From assembly GCA_002404515.1 (NCBI GenBank), contig DHJV01000111.1:1-63442 (forward strand): a stretch of DNA of 63,442 nucleotides, in the 5' to 3' direction. Positions 26,015-33,408 of the stretch are shown here, piece by piece. The notes under the pieces are model-generated. The model was given only the letters and a program-made list of their open reading frames with translations. It did not search any database and was not told the origin of the DNA. The stretch comes from Lachnospiraceae bacterium UBA4711. Its GTDB lineage: Bacteria > Bacillota > Clostridia > Lachnospirales > Lachnospiraceae. How positions within the stretch are numbered: the first letter of the stretch is position 1; each line of letters opens with the position of its first letter. Position numbers and translations under genes: made by a program.

Positions 26015-28301
26015 TGGATTTTATCAGAACCTATGTGTAACTGTATTTGATGGAGAAAGACCCAGCTATGAGGTGCGGCTTGCAAGCGTAGGGAAGGATG
26101 TAATCAGTTTTGGAAGGCAGTCAGATTGTGATATTGTGCTGACTTCGGAGTATGCATCGCGTATCCATGGATGTATTTATATGCAGGATGGAAAATGCTA
26201 TATCGAAGATATGAACAGTACAAACGGGCTGTTATATCATGGAAAACGAGCAAAACGCGTGCATGTGACAGACGGGGATTACATTCGGATTATTGCGCAG
26301 AAAAAGGATGCAGCAAAAGGGGTATTGTTTGTTTTTTCGGTTCAAAAACAGGAACAAAAATGGGTAAAATATGATCTTTCACAACTTGCATCGAAAGAAC
26401 GTATTACCCTGGGACGAGATGAGACGAATGATATCTGTCTGAAACATGTGAGTATTTCGCATAAACATGCGGAAGTGATGAGATACGGATCAGACTTTAT
26501 TCTTCGGGATTTAAACAGCACAAATGGTGTATATGTCAATGGGAAGAAAATACATGATAAAGTAAAGCTCCGGGATAAAGATTTTATTTTGATCTCTCAT
26601 ACGAGAATCATTTATGCAAATGGGACACTTTCCTATGTCTGTGCAAGAAATGGAATTTCTGTACAGGTCAGGAACGTGCAGAAACGTGTTGGAAAACATA
26701 AGGATATTACCATTTGTGATCATGTAAATTTGAGGATTGCGCCGGGAGAACTGGTTGCAATTATTGGTGGTTCCGGTGCCGGGAAATCAACATTGATGAA
26801 TTGTATCAGTGGCTATAGTAAACCGACAGCAGGAGAGGTACTTGTAAATGAAGTTGGACTGTATCAGAATTTCGATATGCTGAAGCATATTATTGGCTAT
26901 GTTCCGCAACAGGATATTGTATACGATAATCTGACGGTATATTCCATGCTATATTATTCTGCAAAACTTCGCTTGCCAAAGGATGTAAAGGACGAGGAAC
27001 TGCATGCAATCGTGGATAAAGTGATTGATACAGTGGAACTGACAGAACGCAAGGACACGTTTGTACGAAATCTTTCTGGTGGACAACGTAAGCGGGCAAG
27101 TATTGCTGTGGAGTTATTGACCGATCCAAAGCTGTTCTTCCTGGATGAACCGGCTTCCGGGCTGGATCCTGGAACGGAGCGGAGTCTGATTCGGACATTG
27201 AAGGGAATGACAGTTTCAGGTAAGACAGTTATTCTGGTTACACACAGTACTTTGAATCTGGATATGTATGACAAAATTGTATTTATGGGAACTGGTGGAA
27301 AATTGTGCTTTAGCGGAACATATCAGGAGGCATTGGCGTTTTTTCAGACAGAAGATATTGTTGATGTGTACGAGATGATCAGTAAACATGCTAGTTTCTG
27401 GCAAAAGCGGTATACTGAAAAGGTGAATGCGCAGAACATGTCTGGGGATAGTTCAAACAGTGAGAAAATTAGAAAATCATCAAAAAAGGGGGTTGTCAGA
27501 CAGTTTGGTGTTTTAAGTGCAAGATATATAAAATTGATGTTAAACGACAGACAACGTATGATATTGCTGTTGTTACAGGCCCCGTTACTGGCATATCTGA
27601 TCACACTTGTCGCAAATGGAAAGGAATTTGAACAGTATGAAGTTACGAAGAGTTTATTGTTTGCGCTTTCCTGTTGTGGTTTCTGGATTGGAATTTTAAG
27701 TTCCATTCAGGAGATTTGTAAAGAACGCAATATTTTGAAGCGGGAATATATGACGGGATTAAATTTGTGCAGTTATATTCTCAGCAAGGTAGTAGTATTG
27801 GGACTTTTATGTCTGATCCAGACATTATTGATCGTGACAACATTTACTGCTTTGTTGAAATATCCCGGGGAGGGAATCTGCATGCCCGCATATCTGGAAT
27901 ATTGTATGACGACATGGGGAACGGCTATGGCAGCGGCTGCTATAGGACTGTTTGTGTCGTCGCTGTTCTCAAATGCGGATCGGGCGATGACCGTGGCTCC
28001 AATTCTTCTTATGCCACAAATTCTGTTTTCTGGAGTCATCTTTAATCTGGAGGATGCTACGGAAGTTGTATCGTATTTGACTGTGTGTCGATGGTCGATG
28101 GAAGGATATGGCTCAACGGCAAATCTGAATGATTTGAAGTTAAAGATGCAGGATCAGGGGTTTGAAATTGTACATAAGGCAGAGGATTTCTTTACACATA
28201 ATCTGCAGCATATACTAACAGTCTGGGGAATCCTGTTATTGTTTATCGTAGGATTTTCTATTGCGTCAGGTCTTGTATTACGAAGACTGAGAAAAGTTTA
28301 G
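26007..28301 (+). CDS. ABC exporter with two N-terminal FHA domains (Rv1747-like)
   Basis: 764 residues. FHA 1 at about 15-105 (VISFGRQSDCDIVL, SRIHGCIYM, NSTNGLLYHG), FHA 2 at about 125-200 (ITLGRDETNDICL, SHKHAEVM, NSTNGVYVNG), an ABC ATPase at about 220-440 with Walker A GGSGAGKST, signature LSGGQRKR and Walker B LFFLDEPASGLD, then an ABC-2 permease of about six helices (500-764). The order matches Mycobacterium tuberculosis Rv1747, an exporter whose FHA domains bind kinase-phosphorylated Thr. The cargo is unknown; a cell-envelope lipid or glycan is the usual guess. Within this cluster it is the likely effector of the kinases. A half-transporter, so a dimer is expected. Confidence 0.92.
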   Translation: MSSGFYQNLCVTVFDGERPSYEVRLASVGKDVISFGRQSDCDIVLTSEYASRIHGCIYMQDGKCYIEDMNSTNGLLYHGKRAKRVHVTDGDYIRIIAQKKDAAKGVLFVFSVQKQEQKWVKYDLSQLASKERITLGRDETNDICLKHVSISHKHAEVMRYGSDFILRDLNSTNGVYVNGKKIHDKVKLRDKDFILISHTRIIYANGTLSYVCARNGISVQVRNVQKRVGKHKDITICDHVNLRIAPGELVAIIGGSGAGKSTLMNCISGYSKPTAGEVLVNEVGLYQNFDMLKHIIGYVPQQDIVYDNLTVYSMLYYSAKLRLPKDVKDEELHAIVDKVIDTVELTERKDTFVRNLSGGQRKRASIAVELLTDPKLFFLDEPASGLDPGTERSLIRTLKGMTVSGKTVILVTHSTLNLDMYDKIVFMGTGGKLCFSGTYQEALAFFQTEDIVDVYEMISKHASFWQKRYTEKVNAQNMSGDSSNSEKIRKSSKKGVVRQFGVLSARYIKLMLNDRQRMILLLLQAPLLAYLITLVANGKEFEQYEVTKSLLFALSCCGFWIGILSSIQEICKERNILKREYMTGLNLCSYILSKVVVLGLLCLIQTLLIVTTFTALLKYPGEGICMPAYLEYCMTTWGTAMAAAAIGLFVSSLFSNADRAMTVAPILLMPQILFSGVIFNLEDATEVVSYLTVCRWSMEGYGSTANLNDLKLKMQDQGFEIVHKAEDFFTHNLQHILTVWGILLLFIVGFSIASGLVLRRLRKV

Positions 28302-28327
28302 GCAGGAGACACGGAGAGGAGACGAAT

Positions 28328-29260
28328 ATGGATATTATAGTAGTTGATCCAAATGGAAATCAGAGAAAATATAATATTGAAGCTTTTCAAAAAGAAGTTG
28401 TAAGCTTTGGACGGCAGCCAGATAATGATATTGTTTTTAATTATGATTTTGTGTCGCGTGTGCATGGTGTGATATATCGTGAGGGAATACAGTATTATAT
28501 AGAAGATATGAACAGTACAAATGGAATCTATGTAAATGGAAGCAGGACGAAGCGGGCAAAATTGAACATGGGAGATAGCATAGTGCTCGCACGTTCTTTA
28601 AAAGATGAAAGCCGGATTCAGATGTCGGTGGGTGACAATGTGGTAGTGCAACAAACATATGTACAACCATATCAGCAACCAGTTTATACAAATGGAAGCG
28701 GTGCATATGGAAATATTGTGCAGCAACAGCCGATGGCTTGGTATAAATTTATTATTTACTTTCAACTGTTTTTTGCCGCATTTTTTAGTGGAATGCTTGC
28801 GTTTATGGCATTTTCTACTGTTTCAAATATGAAAGATACAAGACCTAATATGCAATATTTGGAATGGGCAGATGATTTGCTTGATTCTAGCTATTCGGAC
28901 AGTATTGATTCTATTATAATACAGTATGTAATTCTAGGAGTATTGGCGGCAGTTACAGCAGTTATTTGCATAGTGGTACGAAATGAGTTGGCAGAATTTA
29001 AAGCCAGCGGTCCAAGAAATTATTATTTGGTTAATTTTATGATTGCAGCATGTTTATGCTTGTATGGTGCAATTGTATTTCAGCTTGCTTTTATCGAGCA
29101 AAATACATATATGTGGATTGAAAATGGTGGAGATGCAATGAGTGATGATGTGAAAGGTGCAATTTCGCTCTGTAGTGGAGTGATTATGGCAATAACAGGA
29201 TCTTATGTAGTGTTGAATAAATTGTATTTTGAGAGAAGAAAACATTTATTTACAAGGTAG
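28328..29260 (+). CDS. FHA protein with four-helix membrane domain
   Basis: 310 residues. FHA domain at 1-95 (VVSFGRQPDNDIVF, SRVHGVIYREG, MNSTNGIYVNG), a Gln/Tyr/Pro-rich linker, then four hydrophobic helices (about 140-160, 195-220, 232-255 and 275-292) with a loop after the first. The FHA part belongs to the same paralogue group as 4655, 7072 and 8417, but here it is joined to a multi-pass domain instead of a stalked ectodomain. Its place directly after the ABC exporter suggests an accessory membrane subunit. The membrane domain has no family I recognise. Confidence 0.78.
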   Translation: MDIIVVDPNGNQRKYNIEAFQKEVVSFGRQPDNDIVFNYDFVSRVHGVIYREGIQYYIEDMNSTNGIYVNGSRTKRAKLNMGDSIVLARSLKDESRIQMSVGDNVVVQQTYVQPYQQPVYTNGSGAYGNIVQQQPMAWYKFIIYFQLFFAAFFSGMLAFMAFSTVSNMKDTRPNMQYLEWADDLLDSSYSDSIDSIIIQYVILGVLAAVTAVICIVVRNELAEFKASGPRNYYLVNFMIAACLCLYGAIVFQLAFIEQNTYMWIENGGDAMSDDVKGAISLCSGVIMAITGSYVVLNKLYFERRKHLFTR

Positions 29261-29282
29261 ATAAAAAGAGGAATGCATAGAC

Positions 29283-30287
29283 ATGAATATCAAAAAGTGT
29301 GAGCGAGGACATTTTTATAATGGGGACAAATATCAAACGTGTCCCCATTGCAAGGAAACAGAGACGGTAAAAGATATCCATCAAAATGAGGAGACAAAAC
29401 CGGTACATGGTTATCAGATTGATGAAAATATGCCGGAAACAATCGCATATGGAAGAAATGCAACAGTGGGTGATACGGTTGCATATACATCAAGCGATGC
29501 GGGCATGAAAGGCGAGTTTTTATATCAGAACGAGGATATGGCTCCTCAAAAACAGCAGCCAGTTGTACAGCAGGAGCATGTCCAGAATTTACTTCCGGTA
29601 GGATGGCTGGTGGCAGTATCCGGATTGGAATACGGGAAACAATATCCGATATTTACCTGTGACAATTTTATTGGAAGTAGTGCAGAAAATACTATTTGTA
29701 TACAGGGAGACGCATATGTTTTGCCAGAACACCATTGCACACTGTCGTTTGATATAATGCAGCAGAAGATTGTTTTGAACTTGGAAAGCTCAACTGGGGA
29801 AATCAATGTAAACGATGTGCGTGTAATGGAGAGCTGTTATTTGAATCATAAGGATAAAATCCAAATAGGTGGTTCTGTATACATGTTGATTGAGTTGTGC
29901 AGAGATGGGTTTTCCTGGTGGAACACTTTGCCTGTACAGGAGCAAAAAAAGACGGATCAGATTAATGATATTGACCTTGCCTTTTCGGAAGAACAGAGTA
30001 CAGGCATGAATTTAAATATGGAGGATATTCGGGCCAAGATGCGGGTACGACATTCTGTGGCATTTGCTCCACAGAAGATGCCAATATTGGCAGAGAGTAA
30101 TATGCAGGATGTCGCTTCAATGAGGGCTGGAGAGACAAGCGTTCTTATGGGGGATGGTATGATGGATATGTCTGATCTTCAGGAGACAAACGTTCTGGCA
30201 GCGTCTACATGGAGATGTGCGATGTGTAATGGATTAAATTCGGAATTCGCAAAAGTCTGTATGATATGTGGAGCAAAGAGGGTTTAG
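29283..30287 (+). CDS. FHA adaptor with two zinc ribbons and ETSVL/ETNVL motifs
   Basis: 334 residues, soluble. Ribbon 1 at 1-22 (CERGHFYNGDKYQTCPHC), a linker with PETIAYGRNATVGDTVAY, an FHA-like domain at about 105-200, then a helical acidic region with two short motifs, GETSVLMGD and QETNVLAAS. A RanBP2-type zinc finger closes the protein (WRCAMCNGL...CMICGAKRV). The ETSVL/ETNVL pair resembles the ETTSVF phosphorylation site of GarA and OdhI. The FHA here has lost typical residues (NFIGSSAENTICI instead of GR), so ligand binding may be weak. Probably the hub adaptor or the main substrate of the cluster. Confidence 0.78.
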   Translation: MNIKKCERGHFYNGDKYQTCPHCKETETVKDIHQNEETKPVHGYQIDENMPETIAYGRNATVGDTVAYTSSDAGMKGEFLYQNEDMAPQKQQPVVQQEHVQNLLPVGWLVAVSGLEYGKQYPIFTCDNFIGSSAENTICIQGDAYVLPEHHCTLSFDIMQQKIVLNLESSTGEINVNDVRVMESCYLNHKDKIQIGGSVYMLIELCRDGFSWWNTLPVQEQKKTDQINDIDLAFSEEQSTGMNLNMEDIRAKMRVRHSVAFAPQKMPILAESNMQDVASMRAGETSVLMGDGMMDMSDLQETNVLAASTWRCAMCNGLNSEFAKVCMICGAKRV

Positions 30288-30324
30288 ATGAAATATCCAT
30301 CTAGTTATTTTCCTGCATTTACGT

Positions 30325-30330
30325 TATAAT
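30325..30330 (+). promoter_or_regulatory. -10 box for the CinA-like gene
   Basis: TATAAT stands 41 bases before the ATG of the next gene, in the only sizeable gap of the last operon. No good -35 is visible (TAGTTA at 30302). The gene may be transcribed both with and apart from the FHA genes. Confidence 0.45.
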
Positions 30331-30371
30331 AAAGATAATTTTCAAATGAATAACATAACCGAGGTTAAATT

Positions 30372-31043
30372 ATGAATATCAGAAAATGTGAAAATGGTCA
30401 TTATTATAACGGAGACAGATACAAAATCTGCCCATATTGTGAGGAAGCGAATCTCCTGAAAAATCCAGACACTGTGAAGCAGGAGAATGTAAAAAAGGAA
30501 AAGGCAGATAAGAAGAAAGAACCGAAGGTTCGTCCGGTTAAGAAAAAATATGTGGAGAAGGATATCCGCCAGGATTATCGGAAATTGACAGAACTTCTGA
30601 TTGAATGGAACATGTCAATTACCACGATGGAGAGTGCAACTGCTGGGCAGATTGCGTCTCTGATTACGGATACGGAAGGGGCATCTGCCATCTTCAAAGG
30701 TGCAAGCATCACATATAGCAATGAGACGAAGATTATGCAGGGTGTGTCCGCAGAGGTGATTCATAAGTATACGGTGTATTCAAAGGAGACAGCGGAGGCG
30801 ATGGCGACCGCCTGCGCCAACATGTATGGTGCGGACATCGGAATTGGAGTCACCGGAACGATGGGAAATACAGATCCGGACAATGTGGATGCATCAGTTC
30901 CGGGACAGGTTTATTTTGCGATAAGCCTGAAAGGTACTGTCCGGTCCTATGTTGTCGAGATTCCACAGCAGCCAAGTAGGTTGATGTACAAACTGGCGGT
31001 GGCAAAGGAAGTCTATGATGTATTGATGAGATTGTTTGAGTAA
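30372..31043 (+). CDS. Zinc ribbon fused to CinA C-terminal (NMN amidohydrolase) domain
   Basis: 223 residues. Residues 1-22 are the same ribbon as in the FHA adaptors (CENGHYYNGDRYKICPYC), followed by a Lys-rich linker (22-60) and a CinA C-terminal domain at about 65-220: TTMESATAGQIASLITD, FKGASITYSNETK, GIGVTGTMGNTDPD and VYFAISLKG. In other bacteria this domain (PncC) deamidates nicotinamide mononucleotide in NAD recycling, but here the usual MOCODI/CinA N-terminal domain is absent. The shared ribbon and position as last gene suggest a role tied to the signalling cluster. GAGG precedes the ATG. Confidence 0.88.
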   Translation: MNIRKCENGHYYNGDRYKICPYCEEANLLKNPDTVKQENVKKEKADKKKEPKVRPVKKKYVEKDIRQDYRKLTELLIEWNMSITTMESATAGQIASLITDTEGASAIFKGASITYSNETKIMQGVSAEVIHKYTVYSKETAEAMATACANMYGADIGIGVTGTMGNTDPDNVDASVPGQVYFAISLKGTVRSYVVEIPQQPSRLMYKLAVAKEVYDVLMRLFE

Positions 31044-31045
31044 AA

Positions 31046-31090
31046 AGAAAGACATGATATACACCTCAAAATGTATATCATGTCTTTTTG
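31046..31090. terminator. Bidirectional terminator
   Basis: AAAGACATGATATACA (31048-31063) pairs perfectly with TGTATATCATGTCTTT (31072-31087), with A bases before and T bases after. It serves both the + strand cluster and the - strand transposase gene that ends at 31093. Confidence 0.9.
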
Positions 31091-31092
31091 GA

Positions 31093-32301
31093 TTATTTAG
31101 AATTAAGAAGTGCTTGCATTTGCGCAAGCTCCTTTTTCAGAGATGCAATTTCAGAATCTCTGTTATCGAGTTCGTGTTGTTTTTCTTGTAATTCCTGTTT
31201 AGCATCTTGCAATTTATGTTGCTCTTGTTGTAATTCCTGTTTAGCATCTTGCAATTTATGTTGCTCTTGTTGCAATTCCAGCTGCTTGTCCTGGAGTTCC
31301 AGTTGTTTTTCGTGTAATTCCAGTTGTTTTTCGTGTAATTCCAGTTGTTTGTCCTGCAGTTCTAGTTGAACCTGTTCCAGTTGTTCCTGCCGTTGCTTTA
31401 ATAAGGCACGGTGCTGGTCCGCCATGTATTGGTACATATTTTCATCTAATTTTTGTAGTGCTTCTGAGAACATTCCGATCACCTCCTCAGGGTTGTGGAC
31501 ATATTCTGAGATTTCTTCAAAGATCTCTTCCATCCACGGATATTTCAGGCATAAAGCTTCTGCTTCTTCGTAGGTTGACACGCAGAGCAAAGACAGCCAT
31601 GCTGTGAGTTCCTGTTCATCTTTAGCATACCCAACATTGCGAAATACGTCAAGTGAAATTAAGTAAAACTCTTGCAGCAGATCAATTTGCAAACCAGTGT
31701 CAAATACGGTTTTTCCGTGATGCAGATATAGCTGATTGGTTTCCGGGGTGTGAAAGGCGCGGTACACAGGGGCGTTAGAGCTTTCTGCATCTGTATTTTC
31801 AAATATTACAATCGTGTATACTTTGTTTAAAGCATCATAATTAAAACGCTCAAGAAGCTCATTTTTTACCTGCTCATATTGCCGAAGAAGTAGATCAGCA
31901 GAGTAACAGGACATTCTTTCAGCGGGAAATGCGGTAGCGAGCTTCTGAATTTCGACCGTGGTGATAGAACCATCTGCCAGACGGACGACGATGTCCATTA
32001 TAAGCAGGGCATTTCCTTTGATTAGAACATCTTTGTTAGAAAGTGTAGCGGTTACTGTCACAGGCTGTCCCATGATGGCAGAAATCAGTCTGGATAATCG
32101 GTTTGGGTGAATGTCTGTATTGAAAATGCGCTTGAAAAATGGATCGTAGGTAAGCGGAAGCGTTCGCTTGCTTAGAAAATAATCCTGAACCAGCATTTTC
32201 CAATCCGGCTTAAATGTACTATATAAAGCATTTGCGGTCGGATAAGATTGGATGTATTGTTCAAATTCTGTTACAGAGTGAAATAAATCGTTATGAAGCA
32301 T
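31093..32301 (-). CDS. PD-(D/E)XK nuclease-family transposase (Rpn-like) with long coiled coil
   Basis: 402 residues from ATG 32301, which has AAAGGAGG upstream; the longer upstream reading is not used. The nuclease core (about 40-230) shows LTYDPFFKRIF, then LLIMDIVVRLADG and TVEIQK, the D...ExK pattern of this family, plus LLLRQYE and a YTIVIFEN strand. A helical region follows with YVHNPEEVIGMFSEAL, then about 120 residues of Gln/Glu/Leu heptads. Relatives are mobile or horizontally spread genes in Clostridia. It shares the core and 5' region with the gene at 34002. It reads towards the CinA gene and stops at a shared terminator. Confidence 0.82.
   Translation of the reverse strand: MLHNDLFHSVTEFEQYIQSYPTANALYSTFKPDWKMLVQDYFLSKRTLPLTYDPFFKRIFNTDIHPNRLSRLISAIMGQPVTVTATLSNKDVLIKGNALLIMDIVVRLADGSITTVEIQKLATAFPAERMSCYSADLLLRQYEQVKNELLERFNYDALNKVYTIVIFENTDAESSNAPVYRAFHTPETNQLYLHHGKTVFDTGLQIDLLQEFYLISLDVFRNVGYAKDEQELTAWLSLLCVSTYEEAEALCLKYPWMEEIFEEISEYVHNPEEVIGMFSEALQKLDENMYQYMADQHRALLKQRQEQLEQVQLELQDKQLELHEKQLELHEKQLELQDKQLELQQEQHKLQDAKQELQQEQHKLQDAKQELQEKQHELDNRDSEIASLKKELAQMQALLNSK
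31165..31385 (-). repeat. In-frame tandem repeats encoding a coiled coil
   Basis: The 3' part of the transposase gene contains four 21-bp units (QLELHEK/QLELQDK type) and two 42-bp units (LQQEQHKLQDAKQE). Copies are almost identical at DNA level, so the unit number can change by slippage without breaking the frame. Confidence 0.85.
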
Positions 32302-32602
32302 AAAGTTCCTCCTTTGAAATAAAATGAATGCACAAAAAGTAAAATAAAATGGAATATCAATGAAATTGGTAAAGATAAAATTATAAAAGACTGTTACCGA
32401 ACTACGCCAGAACAACGATTCTCGACAACAAAGAAACTGTATCATAAACACATAATGCTTGTAAATAGCTTTTAGCAAATGCAACAAATGCTTGCATTTT
32501 GTGGATAACTTTGCACAACGTATCAACTGTTTTATTATCTTGGAAAAGCACTATTTTCCATCATTCGTCATAGTATATACAAAGAGGGATAGCGAGGCAG
32601 CC
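32302..32602. other. Intergenic region with block shared with 35300-35395
   Basis: No gene is seen. The section 32377-32465 (AAAATTATAAAA, GACTGTTACC, GACAACAAAGAAACTGTA and TTGTAAA in order) matches 35300-35395 upstream of the other transposase gene, and so is part of their common 5' region. The rest carries the start of the sigK transcription unit near 32570-32600. Confidence 0.65.
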
Positions 32603-33226
32603 ATGCAGACTTTTCATCACCCGCTCTCTCCCGAAGAGGAATCGTATTATCTGCAAAAAGCAAAGGCGGGCAATCTTTCCGCACGCAATATCCTTGTAGA
32701 ATACAATCTGCGTCTTGTCGCGCATATCGTCAAAAAATATCAAACCGGAAACCGTTCCACCGAGGATCTGATTTCCATCGGCACGATCGGCCTGATCAAA
32801 GCAATCAATACATATGATACTGACAAGGGTTCAAAGCTTGTCACCTACGCCAGCCGTTGTATCGAAAACGAACTTTTGATGCGGCTGCGGCAGGAGCGTA
32901 AGGAAGCGCGTGAGATTTCCCTGTACGAACCAATCGGCACTGACCGGGAAGGAAATGAAATCAGTTTGATGGATGTCATCCGAATTGATGAAGAAAATGT
33001 GCTTTTGAATGTTATCACATCCGAAAGCCTCAGAAATATCAATGAACTGTTTACCGAAGTATTAGACGACCGGGAGCAGCAGGTAATTGCGCTCCGTTAC
33101 GGTTTATACGACAACCGGGAGCTTACCCAGAAAGAGATCTCGAATCTGCTGCATATCTCGCGTTCCTATGTCTCACGGATAGAAAAAAAGGCACTGCTTA
33201 AGCTGCGCAGTGCCTTGTGCGTATAA
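32603..33226 (+). CDS. sigK: Sporulation sigma factor of the SigK type
   Basis: 207 residues. It has the sigma-70 region 2 signatures ARNILVEYNLRLVAHIVKKY, EDLISIGTIGLIKAI and VTYASRCIENELLMRLR, then PIGTDREGNEISLMDV, and region 4 with LDDREQQVIALRYGL and SRSYVSRIEKKAL, all closest to SigK of the late mother cell. ATG 32603 (GAGG five bases upstream) gives a protein without a pro-sequence, as in some clostridia. The frame is open upstream to TTG 32492, giving a hydrophobic extension that could mimic a pro-sequence, but no site supports it. It sits alone among transposase-family genes, and its last codons form half of a duplicated hairpin. Confidence 0.85.
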   Translation: MQTFHHPLSPEEESYYLQKAKAGNLSARNILVEYNLRLVAHIVKKYQTGNRSTEDLISIGTIGLIKAINTYDTDKGSKLVTYASRCIENELLMRLRQERKEAREISLYEPIGTDREGNEISLMDVIRIDEENVLLNVITSESLRNINELFTEVLDDREQQVIALRYGLYDNRELTQKEISNLLHISRSYVSRIEKKALLKLRSALCV

Positions 33227-33228
33227 TC
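33185..33228. repeat. Left copy of 44-bp direct repeat (sigK 3' end)
   Basis: AAAAAGGCACTG, an 11-base loop, CAGTGCCTTGTGCGTATAATC. It matches 35444-35487 at 36 of 44 positions by my count, with nearly all differences in the loop. On the - strand it is also a hairpin followed by seven T bases (antisense terminator for leftward transcripts). Confidence 0.8.
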
Positions 33229-33262
33229 TCGTATCCGAAATCCATGGATAAAAATGAATAGG

Positions 33263-33294
33263 GGGGTACCATTACCATTCTTCGCCGGTACCCC
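33263..33294 (+). terminator. Hairpin downstream of sigK
   Basis: GGGGTACC (33263-33270) pairs with GGTACCCC (33287-33294). A T-run follows only 12 bases later, so termination is possible but weak. Confidence 0.4.
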
Positions 33295-33300
33295 TGTAAA

Positions 33301-33354
33301 TTATTGTTTTTCTGCCAATACGATATCAATGATCAGCAGGGAATCAACCGAATG
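33301..33354 (-). pseudogene. Remnant of transposase-family gene
   Basis: Reads HSVDSLLIIDIVLAEKQ then stop on the - strand. DSLLIIDIV matches DSLLIMDIVV in the core of the gene at 34002 in both protein and DNA. Only this scrap remains, showing an earlier copy was deleted here. Confidence 0.5.
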
Positions 33355-33408
33355 ACCTCCATAAAAAACCAAACACTTACACACTTTTCTTGACAAACTC
33401 GCCCAGTT

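Noticed and set aside
670..31043. Type VII (ESX) or type VI secretion locus
   Set aside because: No WXG100 protein, EssC/FtsK ATPase, sheath, VgrG or TssM-like gene is present; only the FHA/kinase/PP2C theme is shared.
31088..31369. Cys/Ser-rich + strand frame
   Set aside because: Shadow of the coiled-coil repeats of the - strand transposase gene.
32492..32602. SigK pro-sequence from TTG 32492
   Set aside because: No ribosome site for it, it overlaps the probable promoter, and ATG 32603 has a GAGG; kept only as an alternative.
32603..33226. skin-like element splitting sigK
   Set aside because: The sigK coding frame is whole; the island lies after its 3' end.
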